NCBI RefSeq assembly: GCF_009730915.1
Contig: NC_052475.1
Span: forward strand, 28,395,016-28,459,015
Direction of reading: 5' to 3'
Source of the DNA: Dioscorea cayenensis subsp. rotundata
Taxonomy: Eukaryota; Streptophyta; Magnoliopsida; Dioscoreales; Dioscoreaceae
DNA: 64,000 nucleotides
In this document: in pieces, positions 41,493 to 51,965 of the stretch
How positions within the stretch are numbered: position 1 is the stretch's first letter
Layout: every line of letters begins with the position of its first letter
Notes under the pieces: generated by a model
Told to the model about the DNA's origin: nothing
What the model saw: only the letters and a program-made list of their open reading frames with translations
Databases searched by the model: none
Program-made: the position numbers and the translations under genes

Positions 41493-42410
41493 GGGTGTGC
41501 TTGGATGGAGGTTTTGGAAGGTAGTGTAAAGTAAAGTTTGGGATTAACCTTGCTTGGGGGAGGGAGTAAGGATGGAGGTAAGGGTTTAGAGGGTTAGATG
41601 GAGGTTTTAAAACCTCCATCTAACCCCCATTTTCCAACCCTCCAAATTGGAGGGTTTGAGAGGTTTTGAATAGAAATAATTTTTTTGTTGACCAAAATGC
41701 CCTTGTTCATTTACAAAAATTCCAACATATTAATTAATAAAAGAAATATTAATTAATTAATTAATTAATATAACAATTAATTTTAAATTATAAAGGATGT
41801 ATATGTGTGTGTATAAATATACATAGGTATTTTTACACATATACATGCATATATGTATGCATATGCATACATATATGCATGTATATGTGTAAAAATACCT
41901 ATGCATACCTGTATGGATGTATATGTGTGTAAAAATACCTATGTATATTTATATAAATATACATATGTACAAGTATATGTATGTGTGCATTATGCATATG
42001 TGTATGTGTATATGTATATTTTTCTATATATATATGTATATATGTATGCCTGTGTGTATATGTATACATATATAATTTTGTATTTATATATATGTATATG
42101 TATATGTACATGTATGTATATGTGTATTTGATGTGTATGTGTATACATATATTTTTTAATGTGGTATCAAAACAAACATTACCGTGAATTAGAATCAACT
42201 TTTGTCTTTCAAGATAGGGGTAATTAGGTAATATTACTATAAAAACCTTACCTCCACTCACTTCAAAACCAAACACAATAAGCGTTTCAAAACCTCTATT
42301 TACCTTACCTGCCTCAAGCAAGTGAAGGGTTTAAAAACTTTCTTTACCTCCCATTACTTTACTTTACCTTACTTTACAAAACCTCTCAAAACCTTCATCC
42401 AAGCAGACCC
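41493..42410. mobile_element. Tourist/PIF-Harbinger-type non-autonomous element, 918 bp
   Basis: Both flanks are TTA (41490-41492 and 42411-42413), the PIF/Harbinger target duplication. Termini: GGGTGTGCTTGGATGGAGG at the left; GGGTCTGCTTGGATGAAGG on the opposite strand at the right, continuing into AAAGTAA-type motifs on both sides. The left arm holds a perfect 36-bp palindrome (41591-41626, arms GGGTTAGATGGAGGTTTT). The core 41800-42150 is a TATG/TACATA-rich degenerate satellite, which yields long meaningless open frames. No transposase. Confidence 0.85.
41591..41626. repeat. Perfect 36-bp palindrome
   Basis: GGGTTAGATGGAGGTTTT is followed directly by its reverse complement. A second, 21-bp hairpin (AACCCTCCAA-A-TTGGAGGGTT) lies at 41636-41656. 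Confidence 0.95.
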
Positions 42411-42413
42411 TTA

Positions 42414-43358
42414 GGGATCTTCTCCGCACCAAAACAAAGTCATCTTTGCTTTCACAGATGCTTTTTCATAACTTCTGACACACAAACACTGAGGCAGACA
42501 CAAAAGTTACACTGGTCAAAATCTTGTCCTTACATTCAAAAAGGTCGTGTAACTATAAGTGTTTTTTTATAAATTAATCACTTCTAAATCTTTAAAATTA
42601 TATTTTTTTGAGTTTTTTTTTGACCGAAGAAGCTGTGAAAAAACTGAAATTCAGTTTTTTTAGAAGCTGTCCCAAAGAATTACTAAAGTAACCCTCATAA
42701 ACAATCAATTTCTCTCAATTATTCTTTACAATCCCTGATTTCCATATTCGGGTCAATGACGACGGTAATAATTATTATTATATAATTAATATTACAATTA
42801 TAATTATAATACAGTAAGTTATTATTATTATTAATATCAATATATAATAGTAGCTGAATGAAAAATCAATAAATACCCATTTTAGTAATTTGTCATCTCT
42901 AAAAACACTTTTACAAATCCACATCCAAACAACTTTACACATATAAAAGTAATTCTGCATTAATCTATCCAAACATAAAATATAGAAAAACATTTAACTT
43001 ATTCTGAAAGTATTTCTACAGCAATCCAATCAGGATCTTAATTGGGTGATCAAGTTCAAATTAAATAATTGTGCACTCCACTTTGTAAGGTGGTCTTTGT
43101 TTTATTTTTTGGTTCAGAAATCAAAGAACACCACGTCCGCTAATTTGAAAATGGTAAAAATAGAGAGATACAAGCACAAAAGATAATTCGTTGTTATAGG
43201 AGTAGTATAAGAAAACAATGTTTAAAACCCTGGCCTTCCACCCAAACACATTAGCTGGATGGTCATTGTTTAGTATTTTGATTCGTGTTTGCAAATCACC
43301 TTTAATAGACGACAAACGCCACCTCATAAGTAGTTATTAAAAGATAAACAAATTATTC
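42414..43358. other. Intergenic, no gene seen
   Basis: AT-rich with ATT/AAT simple sequence at 42768-42835. No coding or mobile feature recognised. Confidence 0.5.
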
Positions 43359-43843
43359 GATTTTATATTTTGTACTAGTGAGCCCTATATAGGTTATACA
43401 TAAGCTTAGGGGTCTAACACAAAAAAAATCTCTTGATTTAGTGACTCAACCCCTATACCTATATATAAACTCATTACACTTCTATCATACAACCGATGTG
43501 GGACTATATTTTGAACACCCTCTCTCAAGTTTAACTATGTGATTTTTTTCCCAGTTTGAACTTACTTAAACTTGCACACCAGAGATCTATTTTTATCAGG
43601 ACTTGTACACTATTTTTTGTCTCATAGGTCTTACACACATGGACTAATACACTACTTGTGTCTCCGAGATTCTACTCATATAGACTTGTACACCACTTAT
43701 GTATAGAGGTCTTTTTTTTTAATATATATATATTGGGCTCCACTTTATTTTTCTGCTAGATTTTATATTTTATATTAGTGGGCCCTATATGAGTTATACA
43801 TAAGCTTAATAATTTTATACTAAAAAAATCTCAAGATTTAGTG
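43359..43843. repeat. 85-bp direct repeats exactly 400 bp apart (possible TRIM/LTR remnant)
   Basis: GATTTTATATTTT(G/A)TA(C/T)TAGTG followed by (A/G)GCCCTATAT, GTTATACATAAGCTTA, an A-run and GATTTAGTG occur at 43359-43443 and 43759-43843. Between them lies ACCGATGTGGGACTA, a motif often seen in plant LTR-type elements, and short near-repeats of CTTGTACAC(C/T)A. The arrangement fits a small terminal-repeat retroelement, but no primer-binding site or coding part was identified. Confidence 0.45.
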
Positions 43844-44449
43844 GTATCAGTGTGACTATATTTTTAACACAAATACAGTGATGCATCAGTTACAGTAGTT
43901 TAATGATTTTTAAAAACTAAATAAACCTTTAATAATCTAGCAAGCACAAAAGATTTTCTCCTCATCCTTAATTTCCAGTCCAATCTCTCAAATATTGTTA
44001 TTGAATACCAAGAAGTCAAAGAAACGATCTTTCTCGGGTGGTGTAGCTAAAGGGTTATTTGCACAAAATATTCTTGTGAAAAAAATTTATTTACTTATAA
44101 AACTTTAAATAAAATTTATTGGAATAGAACTTCTCACTGTAGTGGATGGAGATATTTTAACATATTTCTGTGAGAGAAGATGAGGGAAGTTATAAATATT
44201 AAGAAAAGGAAATAAGGATTTACTTAATAAATAATTATATACCAACGCCCCATATTTTATTACTTATTATTAACGTGTATACATCTCTATTGTCAAGAAC
44301 TACCCAATAAATAAAGAGGTGTATGCATTTATTTCAATAAAACTGTAGTTTATTCACATTTATTCAAAAAAAGAGTTGTATGTATTCAAGACAAAAGAAT
44401 CCGAATTATTTTTAAAAATAATATTACATAGAATCTATCAATAATTGTT
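43844..44449. other. Intergenic, no gene seen
   Basis: AT-rich flank left of the 6.6-kb element. Confidence 0.5.
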
Positions 44450-44989
44450 GGGAAAATTACTGTTCACCCCTCGTAATTTTCAAAACTTCCCAAAAACCCC
44501 CTCCTACTTTTTATATCACACCACTGATGCCTCTTCCGTATAGTGTTTAACTCCCTTTACCCCCCACCGCTCACTTCAAATGGGTCCATGTTGGGAAATC
44601 CCATTTTTGGCCCCGAAAATGCAGGGAAAGCGAAAGCGCCAAATCACATCACTGCTCAACCTTTCACGCGTTTCGCTTTGCTTCGATAGACAACGCCAAG
44701 GAGTTACATTACATCTTGTTATTCTCCTCATTATCATACCCGAAATATATAAACTCGGCTTTCTAATGTAAAATGAAATTGATTTCCATCGGATCGGGTC
44801 AAGTGCACTTCATCTTCAAACGAGATCGTAGTCCCATTTTATCGTCGAGGCGCAGCATGCTGCCATTGTCGCCTTCTCTTTTATGGTTGTAAAGTTGTAT
44901 TACGTATCGAGAAGAACAAAGAATTACGACTTTGAGTTCATTTCGTCAGAAAGTTCTTTCTCGCTTATGGTTATCTATTCTGTATATTT

Positions 44990-45110
44990 TAAATAATGTT
45001 TAACTATTTGCTATTATCCGCTTAAATATTTTACTAATATGTTTAATAATTGTCATATCCGCTTAATACTTCCCATCTCCGCTTAACATTATCTTTACAT
45101 GTATAACTAT
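44990..45110 (-). repeat. Minisatellite array, inverted orientation
   Basis: TGTTTAACTATT, CCGCTTAAATATT, TGTTTAATAATT, CCGCTTAATACTT and CCGCTTAACATTA follow at 16-30 bp spacing. On the minus strand these read TTAAAC and TTAAGCGG, i.e. the motif of the arrays at 47.8-50.4 kb in the opposite orientation. Confidence 0.55.
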
Positions 45111-46029
45111 TCATAAACGCAAATTCTCAAAGTCTCGCAGAAACGGTGATCTTTTTCGCTCGATCCGAATTGTCGGGCATGTGGCACGCAGGGCGTGGCA
45201 AGAGTTAGATCCCGCAAGGTAAGAATTAACGACTGCATTACATTCTTACGCACGTAACATAAATTTCCAACACCCGCTCGCTCACTCACCAATGTCGGCC
45301 ATCGCGCGCTTAACTTTTTCTCTGACACTGAAGAGTCACCGCCAGGACTTCACACCATAAATAACTGTGAAGAACCCTCCCCATGGACAACCACTGCCGT
45401 CTCCTCATCATCGCCGCCCCTCCTCCTCCTCCTCTTCCTCCTCTTCCCACGGACAACCACTCTATCCGAAAGGATGTTTCGTGAGCCTTCTTCCTTATCT
45501 TGAGAATCAATCAGCCGTAATCATCGAACTAGTTAAACTATCTTTTTCCCGCCTGTCGAAGTCCTCCTCACAATCGCCTCGAACGCGAGGATTCTCCAAA
45601 GTGGACGACTGGGAAAGCAATTAAGAGAGCATTTCGACTTGGGTATGAAAAAGAAAGTTTTCACTGCATCGCGTGATCATGGAGGATTCTCTAGAGGAGG
45701 GAGATCGCTGAAACATCCTTTAAGACGGGCTCGACATTTACCACTCGAGACTTTCTCGTTAACGCTTAAGAAAACGACGCCGCATGACAACCCAGTACGC
45801 TCGCGTTTAACTATCGTGATCGCCGCTTAAGTCCTACCACGACACATTGATTAATAGTCGCTTTTCATGAACGTGTGTTGTTTAACCTTTTTTTAATGTC
45901 AGACGCTTTGCAAGTCGTTGCAAGCAGCTTTGTTACGCAAACCGCCGTGAGCATCTCGAACGTATGCACACTTGTTTCGCTATACGAGGGTCGAGTCGCG
46001 AGTGTCCAAAGTCCGAGCGGACGTCAGTA

Positions 46030-46090
46030 AATGTTGTAAATGTTGTAAATCTTTTGTAAATGTTGTAAATGTTGTAAATCTTTTATAAAT
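46030..46090. repeat. TGTTGTAAA tandem repeat
   Basis: Units TGTTGTAAA and TCTTTTGTAAA alternate in a higher-order pattern, five to six units in 60 bp. Confidence 0.9.
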
Positions 46091-46444
46091 AAAACGAAAC
46101 AATCGTGATTCGATCGCGAACTTCCAAATTTAAACGAGACCTAGTAAAAACAATGGGAAACAAAAAAACGTCATTGTAAACAATAGAAAAAGTTAAACAA
46201 TACTCAAGTTACTCTTTTAAAACAACGACAACGGTGTTTAAGAAAATACGAAATATGTTTTAAACAAATGACCTCGAGAGGTACCCATCTAGCAACGCTG
46301 ACGTCAGCTGAAAAGCATTCAATTCACAATCGATTTATCTTGCAACGAAACAAGCCGCCGACTAGGGCATTGTTAATAAACCGACTACGATGTGGAAACA
46401 TCGTGTATTTATAACGAATCGAATGTATTTACACGGAGACATTG

Positions 46445-46980
46445 TTATTTTAAAACGGATACACCGTAATTTGAAATATTTCAACCGATGCTTTAAAACG
46501 ATATATGGTATATTTAAACAATGAAACGGAAATGTACACAACTACAACGTAAATTAAACAAATGAAATGAAACTCGAATGAAATTTAACCTCGCCTTACA
46601 ATTGAAAACAAAACAAAAATTTACATTGAGATATACAAGTCATGTTCTTCGAAAAACAAAAAACAATGAATCGAATTGTGTATCGATGGGCAACTTTCCA
46701 TATTTAGTTAAACAATAAGTGCATTCATTTAAACAGTAGAAAGTGTTATTTTTAAACAGGGTACACCGTAATTTGAAATATTTAAAACCGATGTTTAAAA
46801 CGATATATACTATATTTAAACAATGAAAGTGAAATGTACACAATCACAACGTAAATTAAACAATGAAATAAAACCGAATGGAATTTAACCCGCTTTTACA
46901 ATTCAAAACAAACAAAATTTTTACATTAAGATATATAAGTCATGTTCTTTCTAACACGTAAAAACAATGAATCGAATTTG
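46445..46980. repeat. Tandem duplication of about 235 bp with 300-bp period
   Basis: 46445-46680 and 46745-46980 share, in order, ACACCGTAATTTGAAATATT, AAAACGATATAT, ATATTTAAACAATGAAA, GAAATGTACACAA, CAACGTAAATTAAACAA, GAATTTAACC, TTACATT(G/A)AGATATA and AAGTCATGTTCTT. The period is almost exactly 300 bp. Non-coding, inside the decayed element. Confidence 0.85.
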
Positions 46981-47834
46981 TCCAGATTTACATTTGAAAA
47001 CAAAATCGACTAAATGACATACAAGACATGTTATTCAAAAATGTAATTTAACCCGCTTGCGATCGACCCCTTTGTCACTGGACGCTACCGCCTCCTCCTA
47101 AGTACGCGGGTAACATACCGTATCTCGAGGTAAGTGAACGCCCGTCATGCGAGTCGTAACTCTCACCCCACAGAATCGCTCGATAAACCGCATGACGACT
47201 CGGCGCAATCGACGCTTCCTTGTTTTTTTGGCGTGGGTTTCGTCGTCGCACGAGCGGGTATTTGTCGTCGCCGACCGCTTTAACTCCATATCGACACAAA
47301 GGTCGAATAGATTCCTACCGCCGAGATATGCAAGTCGAGATTAGAATACCGATTTAAATACCAAAATGATATTAATCTGGACATAATTAAAGAACTTACC
47401 ATGTCCAACGCTGCCCTTATCGCACTTCTGATACGAAGAATAACGCTCAGTATTCTTGTTTATCATCGTCCCGTGACTGACGCACATGGAAGTGGGCCAT
47501 TCATGCATTATCGGAGGACGACACTGAACTTCACGCAGTCAGCGACAAGATCCCCGATCATAGCCATAATCGTGTCATGCGCGCCGTCCCGCTTTGACAT
47601 AAACACAGCAAGCTGGTCCGACGATCGGAGGCGCCGCTCGAAGGATACGGCTCGTCGCCGACTTTTGTATTAGCATGACACGAAAAGCGCCCATCACATC
47701 ATCGCCGACTCATCTCCTTCCCTCAAGCAACAGTATAACCCGTCGCATGTGAAAGTCGACAATAGTCATTCTTCCACACGATGCAGTCGAGGTTAAACGA
47801 TAATGTATATTAGAAGACCATATCAGTAAATATT

Positions 47835-47966
47835 TAAACGATATTATCAATCGTTACATGATATTATATATAATTAAACCAGTAAGGCTGAAAACTTAAA
47901 TGATAACATAATGGTATTAAACACTATTAGGTAATAGTTAAACACTATAAGAAACTCTTTTAAACA
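47835..47966 (+). repeat. TTAAAC minisatellite array
   Basis: ATTTAAACG, AATTAAACC, ATTAAACAC, GTTAAACAC and TTTTAAACAA at spacings of about 23-40 bp within an AT-rich spacer flanked by GC-rich blocks. Confidence 0.55.
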
Positions 47967-49261
47967 ATATCATAAAAAAACGTTACACTTACCTCGCTCC
48001 ATAGAGCAGCTGAGGAAGATCCTCATCAACTCCTCGTCAGATTTGTTAAGACGACTCGAGCCAACCCATTTCTTCTTCTTCGAATAAAAAGCTTTCCGAG
48101 CCGGGCTCCGTCCAATTTTTCGATCGGCCTCGATCATCTCTCTCGCCGTTCTGGCCGGGTCTTCATCAAGATCTTCCTTCGACGCGGACGATGCCGACAA
48201 AGATCAACCGCAGACACATCCTTACATTGTTGTTCTTGTTGTGGGATTGCGTCTGCTTCGACGCGGACGACTGCACGACAAAGATCAACCGCGCATACTT
48301 CCTTACATGGTTCTTGTGCGTGGTGGATCGTGTCCCGCTGTCATCGCGGGTATCGTCCGGGCCACGGCCACTCTGAACGGATTCGACGATCTTCTCAACC
48401 GTGGCTACGACAACAAAGATCATCGGGAGACACACCCTTAACTTGTTCTCGACCTTCGTGGATCGCGTCCATCTGACGCCGCATCTCGGCAAACCCTGGC
48501 CCACCGGTCGACGATTTCATCGAGAAGAGAGTCAACGATCTTCTCAACCGCGAGAACGGCCACATCATCTACGATGTCCTCCACCGCCATGGCCATGTCA
48601 TCAACGGCGATGCACTCGAAGAATAGACGACCCGCCGATGGTGTCGCTATTGTTTCATCGTCACCGGCAGTGGAGACAGAGGCAGATTGTTCTCCCTCTT
48701 TTTCGCAAGTCTCTTCGAATGTGGCCGCTTTGAAACGACCTCTTCCCGATGATGTCGCTGCCGCCAAATTCCGACGCCTGCTCGTCCCGGTGCTTCTGGG
48801 TTCTTTTCGAGGGACGGGCGCAGCTCGGCCAGAACGCCCCTTCCAGCCGCCCACACGAGCGCATGCCGAGGAAACTCGGGCTCATCAATATCCGCACGCC
48901 TGCATAAGAGCTGCGCTGACATCTTCGCCTAATCGTTACCGTGGGGCCGCCACTGGCCGGAGGGGCTGCCATGGTCTGGGGACCGCCGCTGTCGTGGTAG
49001 GGGTTGTTGACCGCCGGGTAGGGGAGGGCTTCTCGGCTGCCGAGGAACGCGCGTGCGCTGCTGGGTCGGAAGTAGGAGAACGGCGCCCAGCACAAGCACG
49101 ATAGAGGCCGCCTCTCATCCCGCCTCGAGCAAGTGGTTCCCGAGCAACGGCATCCATCCGCTCGGTCAGGCCAACAAATATTTCTTTCTTCAAAGATTCA
49201 CGAATCCACATCGAGAAACTAACATATAGTAAACCAAACAATTTCAAATGAGATCATTCAT

Positions 49262-49405
49262 TTTTAAACTATAAAAAAACTATATATTTAAACGTTATAG
49301 AATATAATTAAACGGAGAACAAAATATTTAAACGGTTATGAATAATAGTTAAACGGTAAATACTAAAGTTAAACGCTAAATAAAAATGTTTAAACATTAA
49401 AGACT
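49262..49405 (+). repeat. TTAAACG minisatellite array, about 22-bp period
   Basis: TTTAAACTAT, TTTAAACGTT, ATTAAACGGA, TTTAAACGGT, GTTAAACGGT, GTTAAACGCT and TTTAAACATT recur with a regular spacing near 20-23 bp. Confidence 0.65.
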
Positions 49406-49651
49406 TACGTTAGACATCGTCCATGATTTATTACCCTCTTTTCCATCGAGCTGACGACAAGCTCGCTTTTCACCGTCGCTTGCTTCCCGTAGTACTTTCA
49501 CCGTAGCACAAAGATCCTTGGGATCTCGCTAAACGGACTTTCTTCCCTCGCTCCGGCCACCAGAAAACCGGACGTTAAGCGCGACCGAGCAACCCCTTAA
49601 CGCACTGCGGTCGGTCTCTTCCCACAGCATCTATCTTGCACTCGCGGCCGC

Positions 49652-50192
49652 TCAGGAATATCCTCCATAAGCCACTGTGCGCAGCCGCATGCCTACGCGC
49701 AGACGCCTCATGGCCGGTAGATCATCGACGTAATCAACGATCCAGCTCGAACCGAGCATGATGTATTTGGGAAGAGGACCGTCCCCCACGAGGTACACCA
49801 TCGAGTTTGACAAAATTATCTTCTTCTCCCTCTCGTCGAACAAGTTGCACCGTAGTGCCTCGATGGAGTCTCTGCTCCTCGTAGGTCTCGATAGATACCG
49901 CCTCGAACCGACCGGTTTTCTTCTCGAAAGACCACCGCTGCCGCCATCGCAACGCAGCACCAAGAACGAGGGCCACATCTCGAGGTCTCGAACTCAAAGC
50001 AGCTTTCCCGATCCTCGAATTTATCGGTGCGACCATCGCATCTTTGCAAAAGAGAATCAAGAAGGGCCCTCTTGGTATATAGCTTCCACCAAATAACGCC
50101 GCAAACGGTGTCCTTCGAATAATCTCCCAGTGTCGAGGGGTCATGTTAACTTTCAATTCACTAAGGTCTCCACAACCGTGCTCAAATAGCAA
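49652..50192 (-). pseudogene. Broken transposon-associated protein (plant mobile domain/DUF1985-like)
   Basis: Two overlapping minus-strand frames appear to be one protein split by a frameshift. Frame 1 (49734-50192): GDLSELKVNMTPRHWEIIRR then TPFAALFGG, later SSRPRDVALVLGAALRW. Frame 2 (49652-49978): FDEREKKIILSNSMVYLVGD, then SSWIVDYVDDLPAMRR. The pattern (T-P-F start, DVALVLG, then a helical part with a WxVDDL block before an alanine/tryptophan helix) resembles the plant mobile domain or DUF1985 region found in Mutator-like elements, often with an Ulp1-type protease. No protease triad was identified to the left. Family assignment is from memory of motif patterns only. Confidence 0.4.
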
Positions 50193-50265
50193 CGCCCATT
50201 AACTAGGGTCGACCGCCATAATCACAAGCCCCGCAGATGATACAAAAGTTTAAGCTGAAATATAG

Positions 50266-50405
50266 GTTTTAAACCAGAACTCTCGCTTATTAAACGTAGA
50301 TATAAAATGTTAAATAGAGACCCATTTTGTTAAACAGTAGATCTAGAATACTTAAACAGTAGACAACAAATGTTAAACTCAGAACATCTCATTTCTTTAA
50401 ACGCT
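50266..50405 (+). repeat. TTAAAC minisatellite array, about 20-25 bp period
   Basis: TTTTAAACCA, ATTAAACGTA, GTTAAATAG, GTTAAACAGT, CTTAAACAGT, GTTAAACTCA and TTTAAACGCT recur in the AT-rich spacer to the right of the coding remnant. Confidence 0.6.
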
Positions 50406-51108
50406 CAACCCTCATTTAGTAAAATCGCAACCATATCAAACGAACGGAAATGTACATTATAAATATTACACAAATCATAACAATTGAAAAACTATTTCGA
50501 TAGCAGTATACATAACGAAAACGCAAAACAAAAACAAAACCCTAGCCGAGAAATCTCCCTCGCAGACTAACAAAAACCCCAAACGAGAAATCCCCCGCAG
50601 ACTTCAATATCTTCCAACAAAAACAGAGCACAAAAACAAAAACCGAAAAATCTTTCTTTCAGAATGTATCGCTAACATAAAACCATACTCAATACCTTAG
50701 ATCGAGAACCCGACGAAATGCCAACTAGTGCGCTGGGGACTTCTCCTTCGAGATACCTGTGAAAGGGAAAAGTCGATGAAATGCCAATTACAGAGGTTTC
50801 ACGTGAGAGACAACTTCGGAGATGTCTGAAATCGGAAAAGTCAAGACGTGAGTCGAGAAAAAGCAATTAAACTAGCCCAATAAATTGCCTCTGAGTTACT
50901 CCTACTGAAAAACCCCCACTTCCTCCTCAAATCGCCGAGATGGTCAGCAGCTACTGACTCCCCATGCAAGGGCATTTTCGTCCAAAAATTTGAAACTCAC
51001 TCCGCTCACATCCGCTATGCGGCTCGGGGGTTTGAAAAACATGACTTTTAAAAAGGAGGGGTTTTGTGATCGAAAAACTAATCTGTTTTTTTGGAATTTT
51101 ACAAACTT

Positions 51109-51965
51109 AAAGCGCTGCTAATTTCCACTTTAATTAAACATCTCGCTTTTAAATATTTTCAAAATATTTTTCATAAACATGTATGTAAATAAATAAATAA
51201 AAATATTTCATCAAATCAAAATAAATAAATTACGGTAATTTATGAGACATATAATTTATTTATTTTCCAATAAACTACAAATATAATAAAAAAAATAGTA
51301 CATAAGAGATAAAACAAAACACAAATAGCAACCCAACATGGACCCAACATATATAGTAAACTAAGATCCACCAACTAAATCATGTATCTTTAGAATTATT
51401 CAAGTAAACAAACAAATTGTATGAATGGACCATCAACATGCATACACGATCACTACCAATCAATTAAAAATAGAAACTCTAATAAGGCTATTAAACTCTC
51501 GCGTTATTTAATCTTTGAATCACCTCTGGCTCATTAATCGATTTTAGTAAAATAATATTAAGATAACAATAAAAATGACACCATATGTCAAAAAGTTCAT
51601 TTGGTTGTTGAGAGAAAGAGCTTTCAATGGAAATAATTAAATTTATAACCTCACATTGGCAATGCAAAACAAATAAAAATATGGGTATAAAAAAATATAT
51701 CAACTTGTCTCTTATTGAACAAGATCATTAATGAGCTTTTCATAATCAACTGCACATCCACATTAAATATTTCTTTATTTAAAATAAAGTGTGTATTCAT
51801 CTGATCTGCTAGCTCATTAATTCTGAAAGCAACGTCCCACCAACAAATCAACCAAATTAGGAATAAAACAGACATCAACAAGACAAGCAAAAAGCGAAAG
51901 CATCACTAAAAATGCATTGAAATTAATTATTCAACCACTAATTAAATGTCATCAGTTGTTCAACA
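51109..51965. other. Intergenic, no gene seen
   Basis: AT-rich region between the mobile element and the UGT 3' end; the last ~100 bp are probably UGT 3' UTR. Confidence 0.55.

Larger units (their letters stand above)
44450..51108 (-). mobile_element. Decayed 6.6-kb CpG-rich mobile element
   Basis: Base use changes sharply at both sides: inside it is rich in CG dinucleotides, outside almost devoid of them. The left end starts GGGAAAATTACTGTTCACCC and is shared with 7750. Near the right end are AGGGCATTTTCGTCC and a GGGGGTTTGAAAAA/GGAGGGGTTTTGTGATCG stretch of the kind seen in ends of plant DNA transposons; read from the outside in, it shares AAACCCC(C)TCCT(A)CTTTTTA-like blocks with the left end. 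Coding remnants lie on the minus strand (49652-50192 and weaker ones to the left). AT-rich spacers between GC-rich blocks hold TTAA(A/G)CG minisatellites. Target duplication and exact right end not found. A Mutator-like element carrying host-derived domains is my best guess. Confidence 0.55.

Noticed and set aside
41853-42321. Open frames of 92 and 140 codons in the Tourist-like element
   Set aside because: They are translations of a TATG/TACATA repeat (Tyr/Ile/Cys/Met/Val or His/Ile/Tyr/Thr only) and have no coding character.
48574-49104. 176-codon plus-strand open frame in the CpG-rich element
   Set aside because: Overlapping long frames exist on both strands here because CpG-rich DNA lacks stops; the translation is low-complexity (Ala, Arg, Ser) without any motif I recognise.
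51066-51108. Perfect inverted partner of the 44450 terminus at the right border of the large element
   Set aside because: Only C/T-rich blocks are shared; GGGAAAATTAC is not found there in reverse, so a true TIR pair cannot be claimed.
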